From NCBI GenBank assembly GCA_009649835.1, contig PYCK01000179.1:1-15969 (forward strand): 15,969 nucleotides of DNA. Direction: 5' to 3'. Every line of letters starts with the position of its first letter. Positions within the stretch are counted from its first letter, which is position 1. The translations under genes and the position numbers were made by a program. The stretch comes from Candidatus Methanocomedens sp. Its GTDB lineage: Archaea > Halobacteriota > Methanosarcinia > Methanosarcinales > Methanocomedenaceae. Shown here piece after piece: positions 6,551 through 12,722 of this stretch. The notes beneath the pieces were generated by a model that did no database searches, was not told where the DNA came from, and worked only from the letters and a program-made list of their open reading frames with translations.

Positions 6551-7186
6551 ATGAAACCGGGCGGGCAGATGCTTGAGATAATCAGGCTGCTTAAGGATGA
6601 GTATCCAATTTCAAGGACTGCACTCAGGTATGAAACACCTCACCAGATGCTTGTAGCTACTATCCTTTCAGCCCAGTGTACTGATGTTAGGGTTAATATG
6701 GTAACTGAAGAACTCTTCAGGAAATACAAAGGGATAAATGAATTTGCCGAAGCTGACCTGCAGGAACTGGAACAGGATATCAGGTCTACAGGTTTTTACA
6801 GACAGAAAGCAAAGAATATCAAGAACAGTAGTATTGCAATCCTTGAAAATTTCAGCGGTAATGTCCCTGATACCATGGAAGAACTGATTACCTTGCCAGG
6901 TGTGGCCCGAAAGACCGCCAATGTCGTACTGTCCAGCGCCTATGACATCACTGAGGGGATTGCAGTGGATACCCATGTGAAGCGGCTGTCCTTCAGGCTG
7001 GGGCTGACCCGGCATACGAACCCGGATAAGATCGAGCAGGACCTGATGAAGCTGGCCCCGAAGGGGGAGTGGAGCGACTTGTCATACAGGCTCATACTGC
7101 ATGGCCGTGCAGTGTGCGGTGCCCGCAAACCTGAACATGGTATATGTATGTTGCAACATCTATGTCCGAGGAAGGGAGTGGAATGA
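6551..7186 (+). CDS. nth: endonuclease III (DNA glycosylase/AP lyase)
   Basis: Removes oxidised pyrimidines and cuts abasic sites by beta-elimination in base-excision repair. The 211-residue protein has the helix-hairpin-helix LPGVARKTANVV (115-126) with catalytic Lys121, and the essential Asp140 in AVDTHVKRL, plus ILSAQCTD near residue 38-45. The C-terminal iron-sulphur loop reads C189-x6-H196-x2-C199-x5-C205. The canonical motif has four cysteines, so the second ligand is His here, encoded by CAT at 7136-7138. The ATG at 6551 has no Shine-Dalgarno and could be leaderless; ATG 6569 is an alternative start. The stop overlaps the start of the phosphoesterase gene (ATGA), so the two form a repair operon. 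Confidence 0.93.
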   Translation: MKPGGQMLEIIRLLKDEYPISRTALRYETPHQMLVATILSAQCTDVRVNMVTEELFRKYKGINEFAEADLQELEQDIRSTGFYRQKAKNIKNSSIAILENFSGNVPDTMEELITLPGVARKTANVVLSSAYDITEGIAVDTHVKRLSFRLGLTRHTNPDKIEQDLMKLAPKGEWSDLSYRLILHGRAVCGARKPEHGICMLQHLCPRKGVE

Positions 7187-7644
7187 AACCTGAACAATAC
7201 AGGAATGAACGTGATTCTTCCGGGATAACTGAACCCGAAGGTGCGGGTAAATCTTCAGGTGACAGTGTCTTTGTTATCCAGGAACATGATTCCAAAAAGT
7301 TACACTGGGACCTGCGCTTAGAGATGGGGGGTGTGCTCAGGAGCTGGGCAGTGCCAAAGGAACCACCAACCGAGCCGGGAGTGAAAAGGCTGGCCATACC
7401 AACCAAAGACCACTCCCTGGAATATGCCGACTTCGAGGGTGAGATTCCAAAAGGGCATTACGGGGCCGGGACTGTAAAGATATGGGACAGGGGCACATTC
7501 GAGCCGTTGGAAGTGGATGATGAAAAAGGAAAGATAATCTTCAGGATGGATGGGCAGCGGCTATCAGGCGTGTACTGTCTTATCAGGACCAAACCCAGGG
7601 GTGGTAAGGAACAGTGGCTGTTTTTCAGGAAAAAGGGTGAATGA
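7183..7644 (+). CDS. stand-alone LigD-type 3'-phosphoesterase
   Basis: This is the PE domain of bacterial DNA ligase D as an independent 153-residue protein, as known from several archaea. It trims 3'-phosphate and 3'-terminal ribonucleotide ends to 3'-OH so that repair can finish. The metal/active-site residues of the family are present: His35 and Asp43 in EHDSKKLHWDLRLE, Arg45, Lys59 in VPKE, His77 in KDHSLEYADFEGEIPKGHYG, and a second conserved His92. The first ~28 residues are polar and probably disordered. The ATG at 7183 follows GAAGGGAGTG and overlaps the nth stop as ATGA; the longer frame from 7144 lies inside nth and is not needed. Ligase and polymerase domains of LigD are absent from the window. 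Confidence 0.9.
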   Translation: MKPEQYRNERDSSGITEPEGAGKSSGDSVFVIQEHDSKKLHWDLRLEMGGVLRSWAVPKEPPTEPGVKRLAIPTKDHSLEYADFEGEIPKGHYGAGTVKIWDRGTFEPLEVDDEKGKIIFRMDGQRLSGVYCLIRTKPRGGKEQWLFFRKKGE

Positions 7645-7879
7645 ACTTGCGGTACTTTTGATCATCATGGATATATAACTTACGGAATATTTTGGCAGAC
7701 ATTTAACCAATATTTGCACAAAATCAGGATTTGCACAATCACAGCCTTTCAGCCCCTACATCCTCCCAGTCCTTCACCAACCGCTTCACTAGCTCTCACA
7801 ATCATCAAAATCACAGTCCTCTCAAACCTCTGCACACGAGAATCTGTCATCAAAACCAGAAGAGGACAGTATTTTCTAC
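7645..7879. other. intergenic region, C-rich on the plus strand
   Basis: No supported gene. It contains the 10-mer ATTTGCACAA twice, 17 bases apart (7712 and 7729), and a C-rich block at about 7740-7830 that has a diverged partner at 8489-8509. A plus-strand 66-residue frame across it has low-complexity Pro/Ser/Thr content and no ribosome-binding site. Confidence 0.5.
7777..7797. repeat. 21-bp direct repeat, left copy, flanking the toxin-antitoxin pair
   Basis: CCAACCGCTTCACTAGCTC at 7777 matches CCAACCGCTCCACCAGCTC at 8489 in the same orientation; over 21 bases 18 agree. The copies lie either side of the toxin-antitoxin genes. Confidence 0.45.
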
Positions 7880-8186
7880 CTAATTCACAACCCACGCATT
7901 TCTTGTTTTATTAAAATCGCGGGCTGCATGTAGAATTGTCAGAATTAAAACCTGTTCAGTTTCTAACCTGTAGATAATCCTGTAGTTCTGGAAAATAATT
8001 TCCCTGATATTTTCTTCTTCAGCTTCCTGAACTCTACGCCCCATTTCAGGAAAAGTTTCCAACCTTTCTACTGCTTCAATAATTCTCTCGATGAACAAGG
8101 ATGCATAATATTCTGAATCACGTTTAATGTAATCCCTGATGCTTTCAAGGTCTTGAAGAGCTGGTTTAAGTCCACAGGATCCTCAT
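7880..8186 (-). pseudogene. ParE/RelE-family toxin, inactivated by a one-base frameshift
   Basis: Toxins of this superfamily are small RNases or gyrase inhibitors. The natural start is ATG at 8186, overlapping the antitoxin stop (ATGA). It reads MRILWT and then hits TAA at 8166-8168. Dropping one T of the CTTAAA run at 8168/8169 restores MRILWT-KPALQDLESIRDYI-KRDSEYYASL, then a full ParE core: ETFPEMGRR, IREIIFQNYRIIYRLE and VLILTILHAARDF, about 100 residues in all. Without the shift the first start in the main frame is a TTG at 8098, which gives only 72 residues and loses the first strand and helix. So the toxin is probably dead, unless the change is a sequencing error or translation slips. 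The downstream ~95 codons are intact with no further stop, implying a recent lesion. Confidence 0.8.
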
Positions 8187-8362
8187 TGCGGAAGAAACCT
8201 CTTCTTAACATCATCATGAGACACGATGCGCCCTTCTTCAGCAGCTTTCAGGGCGACTGCTAACTTCTTTTTAACATAGAACTCATACATGATATCATCC
8301 CAGGTAACCTGGTCAGGCAACTTCTCGATGAGTCTCTTTGCTTCTTCTTTAGCAATGCTCAT
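8183..8362 (-). CDS. RelB/ParD-like antitoxin of a type II toxin-antitoxin pair
   Basis: The 59-residue protein starts MSIAKEEAKRLIEKLPDQ, continues TWDDIMYEFYVKKKLAVAL and ends with EGRIVSHDDVKKRFLPQ. This is the pattern of small archaeal antitoxins that accompany ParE/RelE toxins: an N-terminal helix, the WDDIMYE segment and a C-terminal HDDVKKRF toxin-wrapping tail. The start ATG at 8362 follows AGGTGA about 10 bases upstream, on the minus strand. Its TGA overlaps the toxin ATG as ATGA, the normal antitoxin-first order. It should bind the toxin and repress its own promoter (family knowledge). It remains intact although its partner is frameshifted. Confidence 0.8.
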   Translation of the reverse strand: MSIAKEEAKRLIEKLPDQVTWDDIMYEFYVKKKLAVALKAAEEGRIVSHDDVKKRFLPQ

Positions 8363-8488
8363 AACTAATTTTCACCTAAATATTGTGTGCATTAATAACT
8401 TTCCTGATTTTCTATACCAGATTCATATATTGATTATGTAATGATTTAACTGTTTTGAATAGCTGAATTCCCAATCACATCTCAAACT

Positions 8489-8509
8489 CCAACCGCTCCA
8501 CCAGCTCCC
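8489..8509. repeat. 21-bp direct repeat, right copy
   Basis: Partner of the repeat at 7777-7797 (18 of 21 bases equal). It sits in a C-rich patch between the antitoxin and the promoter of the COG1751 gene. Confidence 0.45.
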
Positions 8510-8535
8510 CCACCCCCATACACAGCACCACAAAA

Positions 8536-8590
8536 GACTAAATATTTCTACCTCAAATACCATTACCCATTACACTAACTATAAGGAGAG
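8536..8590 (+). promoter_or_regulatory. promoter and Shine-Dalgarno of the COG1751 gene
   Basis: TAAATATT at 8539-8546 is a good archaeal TATA box. AAGGAGAGG at 8583-8591 lies about seven bases before the TTG at 8598 and fixes that unusual start. Confidence 0.6.
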
Positions 8591-8597
8591 GAACAAT

Positions 8598-9173
8598 TTG
8601 AATAAAAGCATCACATATTTCGAAAAGCCAGGGGAAATAAACACCCTCGCCGTAATTGAAGCCGTCAAGACCCGCGCACTTGAACTGGACATCAGGGAAG
8701 TGGTGATTGCCAGCACTTCAGGAAAGGCCGGAGCAGCTATGGCAGAGGCCCTGCAAGATACTAATATCAAAATAATCGTGGTCACCCACCAGTACGGAAC
8801 CACTGAAGAAGGAAAATGGGATATGGAAAGCCAGTACGTCTCCCGGTTGAACGAAATGGATGTGGAGATCGTATCCCAGTCACATTTGTTCTCAGGTGTA
8901 GAGAAGTCGCTGTCCAAAGACACAGGCGGGATAAGCCGGATAGAGATCGTAGCTGATACCCTGCGCAAGCTCTTTGGTAAAGGTTTCAAGGTTGCCGTGG
9001 AAGTAGTTCTAATGGCAGCGGATTCCGGCGCACTGTCAATGGAAAGTGATGTCATTGCAGTGGGCGGGACAGCCAACGGCGCAGATGTGGCCTGTGTTAT
9101 CAAGCCTGCACATTCCAATAACTTCTACGGCCTACAGATAAGGGAAGTCATCTGCATGCCAAGGGAAAAATAA
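8598..9173 (+). CDS. COG1751 protein, pyruvate kinase C-terminal-like domain
   Basis: A conserved archaeal protein with the fold of the pyruvate kinase C-terminal (allosteric) domain but without the catalytic barrel; its function is unknown. The 191-residue protein begins with MNKSITYFEKPG, then a helix NTLAVIEAVKTRALEL, a strand-loop VVIASTSGKAGAAMAEAL (about 35-52) typical of this domain's ligand loop, KIIVVTHQYG (~58-67), and a C-terminal half with VEVVLMAADSGAL and IAVGGTANGADVACVIKP. No membrane segment or signal peptide. Start is TTG at 8598, supported by the strong Shine-Dalgarno. A regulatory or ligand-binding role is inference. It is a single gene, followed 100 bases later by htpX. 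Confidence 0.82.
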   Translation: MNKSITYFEKPGEINTLAVIEAVKTRALELDIREVVIASTSGKAGAAMAEALQDTNIKIIVVTHQYGTTEEGKWDMESQYVSRLNEMDVEIVSQSHLFSGVEKSLSKDTGGISRIEIVADTLRKLFGKGFKVAVEVVLMAADSGALSMESDVIAVGGTANGADVACVIKPAHSNNFYGLQIREVICMPREK

Positions 9174-9274
9174 GGTTTATATGCTGAATTTTGAAAATAT
9201 TAACCACAAACTCCTTAAATGCAGAAGAAACAATATATTATTTAAATTATCTTCACCGAGGTGTCAATAAACAT

Positions 9275-10153
9275 ATGAGAAAATGGAAAACAGACTGGGG
9301 ACTTCAAAGCAGGATGTTCTTCACAATGTTTTTACTTGCAGCAGTGTACCTGTTCTTCCTGGCAGTTTTATTCTCCCAGGGTGCAGGCATGAGCGTCATG
9401 CTCATCTTTATTGGAGGATTCATGTTCCTCCAGTATTTCATGTCAGATAAGCTGGTCCTGTGGAGTATGGGGGCCAAGATCGTATCTGAAAGTGAACAAC
9501 CAAAACTTCATGAAATGATCACAAGGTTGTGTGCCATAGCAGATCTGCCAAAACCTAAAGTGGCTGTTGTTGACAGCCCTATGCCAAATGCTTTTGCAAC
9601 AGGCCGAAGCCCGAAGAAGTCCGTAGTGGCTGTAACCACCGGTATAATGAAGACATTGAACCAGGGTGAACTGGAAGCAGTGCTCGCCCATGAACTGAGC
9701 CATGTAAAGAACCGGGACGTCATGGTAATGACCATTGCCGGCTTCCTCTCAACAGTGGCTTTCTTTCTTGTGCGGTATCTGTTGTTCTTCGGGGGAGGGC
9801 AAAGAAGTAGAGAGTCGGGCGGTATTATGGCAGCATGGCTGGTATCGATCCTGGTCTGGATAGTAAGCCTCATACTTATCAGGACGCTTTCCAGATACCG
9901 TGAATTCTCGGCAGACAGAGGAGCGGCCCTGATCACAGGTGCACCTTCAAACCTGGCTTCTGCCCTAATGAAGATCAGTGGCATCATGCCCAGAATACCA
10001 AAAGACGATCTGAGAAAAGTAGAGGGCATGAATGCCTTTTTCATAATCCCTGCACTGTCCGGTTCGTCTGTCATGAAACTGTTCTCAACCCATCCATCTG
10101 TTGAGAAACGTATTGCTGCACTTGAGAAATTAGAAACAGAGCTGGAATTTTAA
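9275..10153 (+). CDS. htpX: HtpX membrane zinc metalloprotease
   Basis: HtpX is a membrane-bound M48 protease that degrades misfolded membrane proteins with its active site in the cytoplasm. The 292-residue protein has two N-terminal membrane segments (about 13-33 and 38-55), the zinc motif HELSH (139-143, catalytic Glu140), two further membrane segments (about 150-172 and 186-203) and the third-ligand region SRYREFSADRGA (Glu210). The open frame reaches a TTG at 9191, but that adds 28 residues not found in the family. ATG 9275 follows GAGGTG at 9259-9264. Its stop overlaps the pspAB start (TAATG), so they are coupled. A TATA-like GTTTATATG at 9173-9181 could drive the pair. The setting beside pspA links it to envelope stress. 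Confidence 0.92.
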   Translation: MRKWKTDWGLQSRMFFTMFLLAAVYLFFLAVLFSQGAGMSVMLIFIGGFMFLQYFMSDKLVLWSMGAKIVSESEQPKLHEMITRLCAIADLPKPKVAVVDSPMPNAFATGRSPKKSVVAVTTGIMKTLNQGELEAVLAHELSHVKNRDVMVMTIAGFLSTVAFFLVRYLLFFGGGQRSRESGGIMAAWLVSILVWIVSLILIRTLSRYREFSADRGAALITGAPSNLASALMKISGIMPRIPKDDLRKVEGMNAFFIIPALSGSSVMKLFSTHPSVEKRIAALEKLETELEF

Positions 10154-10716
10154 TGGGATTCCTGGATGCTATATTGGGGAAGAGTAAACTTCCAAAAGCT
10201 AAGGTAGATAATCTATTTGCCATTTCCACAGCCAGCATTACAATGGACGTTAACCTGGGACTAAAACCTGTAGGGGCAGCAGGTATCTGTTTCAAAGCTA
10301 TGGAATCTTCCAGGTATGCTGCAGCACGTCTGGAAATAGAAGAACTGCTCCAATATAGCTGTAAGGAGACAGGTACTGAGTACAAGGTGCAAAAGGACGA
10401 ATTCAATTATTTGTGGGTGATACTGAAAGACCCGGATTTTGAAGACCTGGTAACCAACATCCATCTTGTTTCCCAGACCCTGATAGAGCATGGGTTCAGC
10501 GAACAGCTTTTATGCGCCATCTACCGATTCCAGGGTGAAGGCACAGTCTACTGGATATACAATTATAAACAGGGGGCTTACTATCCATTCGTGCCGAAAA
10601 CAGGCCACCAGAGGGATAACACACTGGAATTCAGGCTCAGATCAGTCATGGAAAGCGAACTTCCCATAGAAAAAAATGTGGAAAAATGGTATCCCCTCTG
10701 GGGAATACCAATATAA
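10153..10716 (+). CDS. pspAB: PspA-associated protein PspAB
   Basis: PspAB is a soluble archaeal/actinobacterial family found next to htpX and pspA; its biochemical role is unknown. The 187-residue protein starts MGFLDAILGKSKLPKA, has a central alpha/beta region (SITMDVNLGLKPVGAAGICFK; LWVILKDPDFEDLVTNIH, about 94-111) and ends with aromatic-rich YRFQGEGTVYWIYNYKQGAYYPFVPK and WYPLWGIPI. No membrane segment. Its ATG shares a base with the htpX stop, giving tight translational coupling. It ends eight bases from the convergent pspAA stop. Length and order match the known htpX-pspAB pairing, so I am fairly confident in the name. Confidence 0.8.
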   Translation: MGFLDAILGKSKLPKAKVDNLFAISTASITMDVNLGLKPVGAAGICFKAMESSRYAAARLEIEELLQYSCKETGTEYKVQKDEFNYLWVILKDPDFEDLVTNIHLVSQTLIEHGFSEQLLCAIYRFQGEGTVYWIYNYKQGAYYPFVPKTGHQRDNTLEFRLRSVMESELPIEKNVEKWYPLWGIPI

Positions 10717-10724
10717 TTCACAAA

Positions 10725-11003
10725 TTAATCTTCGATAAGACCATCCCCACTGAATATATCGGCAGCTTCTTTCAGGGTCAGGTCTACAGGTGGTACAATG
10801 AGGTCTGATTCCATGATCTCAGCATCATCCAGGGGCTTGCCATTTTCTTTTATCATGGCAATAAGCTTACCCAGCTCTTTTTTGAAATCACTTTCATTTT
10901 CTTTAGCTACGTAATCCACGATCCGGTTGTCAATGACGTTCAGTTCGTCAAGCAAGCTGCTGGGTATCCTAAACTGTCCCTCTTCCATTATCCTGACAAT
11001 CAT
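10725..11003 (-). CDS. pspAA: PspA-associated protein PspAA
   Basis: PspAA is a short partner encoded directly after pspA in many archaea and some bacteria, thought to work with PspA at stressed membranes. The 92-residue protein has the N-terminal family motif MIVRIMEEGQFRIPSS, then LLDELNVIDNRIVDYV, a helical linker (FKKELGKLIAMIKENG) and an acidic C-terminus ending GLIED. The ATG at 11003 overlaps the pspA stop as ATGA and is preceded by GGAGGAGGT inside the pspA tail, so pspA and pspAA are translationally coupled. It converges on pspAB with an eight-base gap. Confidence 0.85.
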   Translation of the reverse strand: MIVRIMEEGQFRIPSSLLDELNVIDNRIVDYVAKENESDFKKELGKLIAMIKENGKPLDDAEIMESDLIVPPVDLTLKEAADIFSGDGLIED

Positions 11004-11698
11004 TTGCCTACCTCCTCCTTCAAGGATTCAAGTTCGGATTCAATATTGCTGGTTGCACTGATCTTGGCAAGCTCCTTTTCGATATCGTCCTCCCCACCGG
11101 TAAAGTCTTCCAGTGTACCCGCCTCAAGGAGTTCGTCCAGTGCAGCCGAGCGTGCCTTCATGTCCTCTGTCTTCTCTTCAGCCCTCTGGACAGCCATGCC
11201 CACATCTGCCATTTCCTCACTGATACCTGTTACTGATTCAGTGATCTTGACCTGCGCTTCTGCAGCAGAGTACTGGGCCTTGATGGTCTCCTTTTTGGTC
11301 CTGAAGGACTCGACCTTGGCAGACAGTCTTCTTTCTGTGGCCTGGAGCTTCTCCTGTTCTTTATTCAGGTCTTCTATCTGCTGGTCAAGGGACTGGACCT
11401 GGGACATCAGTCCGTTCTTCCTCTCCAGTGCAATGCGCGCCAGGTCTTCCCTGCCTGACTTTACTGCATCCCGGGCCTGGCCGGTTAGCTTATCGATATT
11501 CAGGTTCAGTTTTGACTTTTGCAGTTCAAGCCGTTTCTTGGAAGTGGTAACCTCGGCTACACCTCGTTTAACATTCTGCAATAATTCAAGCTGCTTCTGG
11601 TAAGAGTAATCCAGGGTTTCCCTTGGATCTTCCATCTTATCAACCAACTTGTTCATTTTTGCTTTTACAACAGTTCCCATCCGATTCAATAAACCCAT
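11000..11698 (-). CDS. pspA: PspA/IM30 (Vipp1) family envelope-stress protein
   Basis: PspA is an ESCRT-III-like coiled-coil protein that polymerises on the inner face of damaged membranes and keeps them sealed. The 232-residue protein starts with the amphipathic MGLLNRMGTVVKAKMNKLV, then DPRETLDYSYQKQLELLQNV, the family helical hairpin (about 45-150; KKRLELQKSKLNLNID, LARIALERKNGLMSQVQSLD), and a C-terminal helix rich in Glu. Length is normal (about 220-240). The frame extends to 11758, but the ATG at 11698 has GGAGG seven bases upstream and fits the family. It is coupled to pspAA and divergent from a DUF1614 membrane protein. Its promoter contains a TATA box and an upstream direct repeat. 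Confidence 0.93.
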   Translation of the reverse strand: MGLLNRMGTVVKAKMNKLVDKMEDPRETLDYSYQKQLELLQNVKRGVAEVTTSKKRLELQKSKLNLNIDKLTGQARDAVKSGREDLARIALERKNGLMSQVQSLDQQIEDLNKEQEKLQATERRLSAKVESFRTKKETIKAQYSAAEAQVKITESVTGISEEMADVGMAVQRAEEKTEDMKARSAALDELLEAGTLEDFTGGEDDIEKELAKISATSNIESELESLKEEVGK

Positions 11699-11705
11699 AT
11701 TATGT

Positions 11706-11748
11706 CCTCCTTTCTTGTAGTGATATTTATTTGCTCCAATATTTAAAT
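11706..11748 (-). promoter_or_regulatory. pspA promoter TATA box and ribosome-binding site
   Basis: On the minus strand TTTAAATA at about 11740-11747 is a TATA box some 42 bases before the ATG. AAAGGAGGA at 11705-11713 is the Shine-Dalgarno, giving a short leader. Confidence 0.6.
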
Positions 11749-11769
11749 TACATTTCAATATTCATTTTA

Positions 11770-11797
11770 CATTCGCATATTAAAATGTCATTCGCAT
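11770..11797. promoter_or_regulatory. direct repeat upstream of pspA, candidate operator
   Basis: CATTCGCAT occurs at 11770-11778 and again, identical, at 11789-11797, a spacing of 19 bases (about two helical turns). It lies about 22-50 bases upstream of the pspA TATA box, where archaeal activators bind. A half-similar ATTCATTTT lies at 11760-11768. The role is inference. Confidence 0.45.
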
Positions 11798-11882
11798 TTT
11801 ATCTGGAATATTCTCTTTTTTATTAATAGTCCAGAACCATATAAGTAATTACCATTTATCTTTTTCACAAAATTTGATAATC

Positions 11883-11932
11883 TATATAAACTTCTCTAAC
11901 AATCTAAGACTAAACTAATAATTTATAGGTGA
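11883..11932 (+). promoter_or_regulatory. promoter and Shine-Dalgarno of the DUF1614 gene
   Basis: TATATAAA at 11883-11890 is a good TATA box, and AGGTGA at 11927-11932 lies six bases before the TTG at 11939, supporting this TTG start. Confidence 0.6.
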
Positions 11933-11938
11933 TATCGG

Positions 11939-12637
11939 TTGCGTGGAAAAATCTTCAAACAGGATGTGCAAATGTTCGCTCTTTTCGGGTTTATGCTTCT
12001 CCCGATCTTTTACCTGAGCTATACCAACAAACTGGGAGGACAGTGGAACATAAACCCCATTGTACTGTTCATACTAATGGCAGCCATGTTACTGCTGTCG
12101 TTCGCTGAAATCCCCATCTACAATATCAGGACAAAGAAGCCGGAACTTTCAGATGAGAAAAAGGAACTACTTAGTGAGTTTTATTCGGTCCCGCTGGCAG
12201 ATGAAATGGAGGGTGGGGATAAACTGATATTTAATACACCCATAACCTTGAATTTGGGCGGTTTTATCCTGCCAGTCATCCTTGCAGCATATGTGGCCTT
12301 CAATAATCCGAGTTTTGCAGCCCTGGAAACAATGCTGATAATTATAATGGCCACCCATCTGCTCTCAGAGATCAAGGCCGGGATAGGCATCGTTATACCC
12401 AATTATATAGGTCTCTTAACAATTCCGTTCGCCCTGATACTGGACCCGGGAAACGCTGCCACCGTGGTGCTGGTCTCTGGTGTGCTTGGTATCCTTATCG
12501 GAGTTATAACATCACTCTTCAACATCAACGAGAATACTGAAGGAAGCCCTTCCATAAATCTTGGGGGGGTAGGCAGTTTCAAAGCCGTCTATGTTACGGT
12601 ATTGATAGCCCTACTGTTGACCTACTTACCTGTGTAG
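11939..12637 (+). CDS. DUF1614-type integral membrane protein
   Basis: I place it in the DUF1614 family of multi-pass membrane proteins of unknown function by overall pattern. The 232-residue protein has about seven hydrophobic segments (roughly 10-28, 40-60, 104-122, 128-142, 150-168, 172-195 and 213-231) and a cytoplasm-like charged loop at 64-99 (TKKPELSDEKKELL). Conserved-looking features are the segment after TM2 (FAEIPIYNI), the helix with HLLSEIKAGIGIVIPNYIG (about 140-158), where an acidic residue sits inside a hydrophobic region, and DPGNAATVVLVSGVLG. Start is TTG 11939. It is divergent from pspA and convergent with enolase. Whether it belongs to the envelope-stress cassette is unknown. 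Confidence 0.65.
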   Translation: MRGKIFKQDVQMFALFGFMLLPIFYLSYTNKLGGQWNINPIVLFILMAAMLLLSFAEIPIYNIRTKKPELSDEKKELLSEFYSVPLADEMEGGDKLIFNTPITLNLGGFILPVILAAYVAFNNPSFAALETMLIIIMATHLLSEIKAGIGIVIPNYIGLLTIPFALILDPGNAATVVLVSGVLGILIGVITSLFNINENTEGSPSINLGGVGSFKAVYVTVLIALLLTYLPV

Positions 12638-12638
12638 T

Positions 12639-12722
12639 TCATATCCTGATATAGCGGCCGCTTCACCATTGATCCGGCTGCTGCACCATTTCCTGATATC
12701 CGGTTTTATATCCTGATATATT
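12639..12722. repeat. partial copies of the enolase 3' end
   Basis: ATATCCTGATATA occurs at 12641-12653 and in the enolase end at 12708-12720, with a shorter TTTCCTGATATCCGG at 12689. Read on the minus strand, enolase ends GGTGATGCCGCC-CAA-TATATCAGG, and the downstream copy reads GGTGAAGCGGCCGC-TATATCAGG. This repeats the codons for the terminal Gly-Asp-Ala-Ala and Tyr-Ile-Arg-Ile with a one-base slip. A weaker middle copy has GGTGCAGCAGCC. Confidence 0.6.

Noticed and set aside
7144..7182. Longer start for the 3'-phosphoesterase (ATG 7144)
   Set aside because: It lies inside the nth iron-sulphur loop, and the ATG at 7183 has a Shine-Dalgarno and an ATGA overlap.
7714..7914. 66-residue plus-strand frame between the phosphoesterase and the toxin
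   Set aside because: Low-complexity Pro/Ser/Thr content in a C-rich repeat block, no ribosome-binding site, and it overlaps the toxin end.
9191..9274. 28-residue N-terminal extension of HtpX from TTG 9191
   Set aside because: No Shine-Dalgarno, not part of the family, and ATG 9275 has a good GAGGTG site.
11004..11603. 199-residue plus-strand Ser-rich frame opposite pspA
   Set aside because: Composition is the mirror of the coiled-coil gene; there is no ribosome-binding site and the minus strand has a clear gene.
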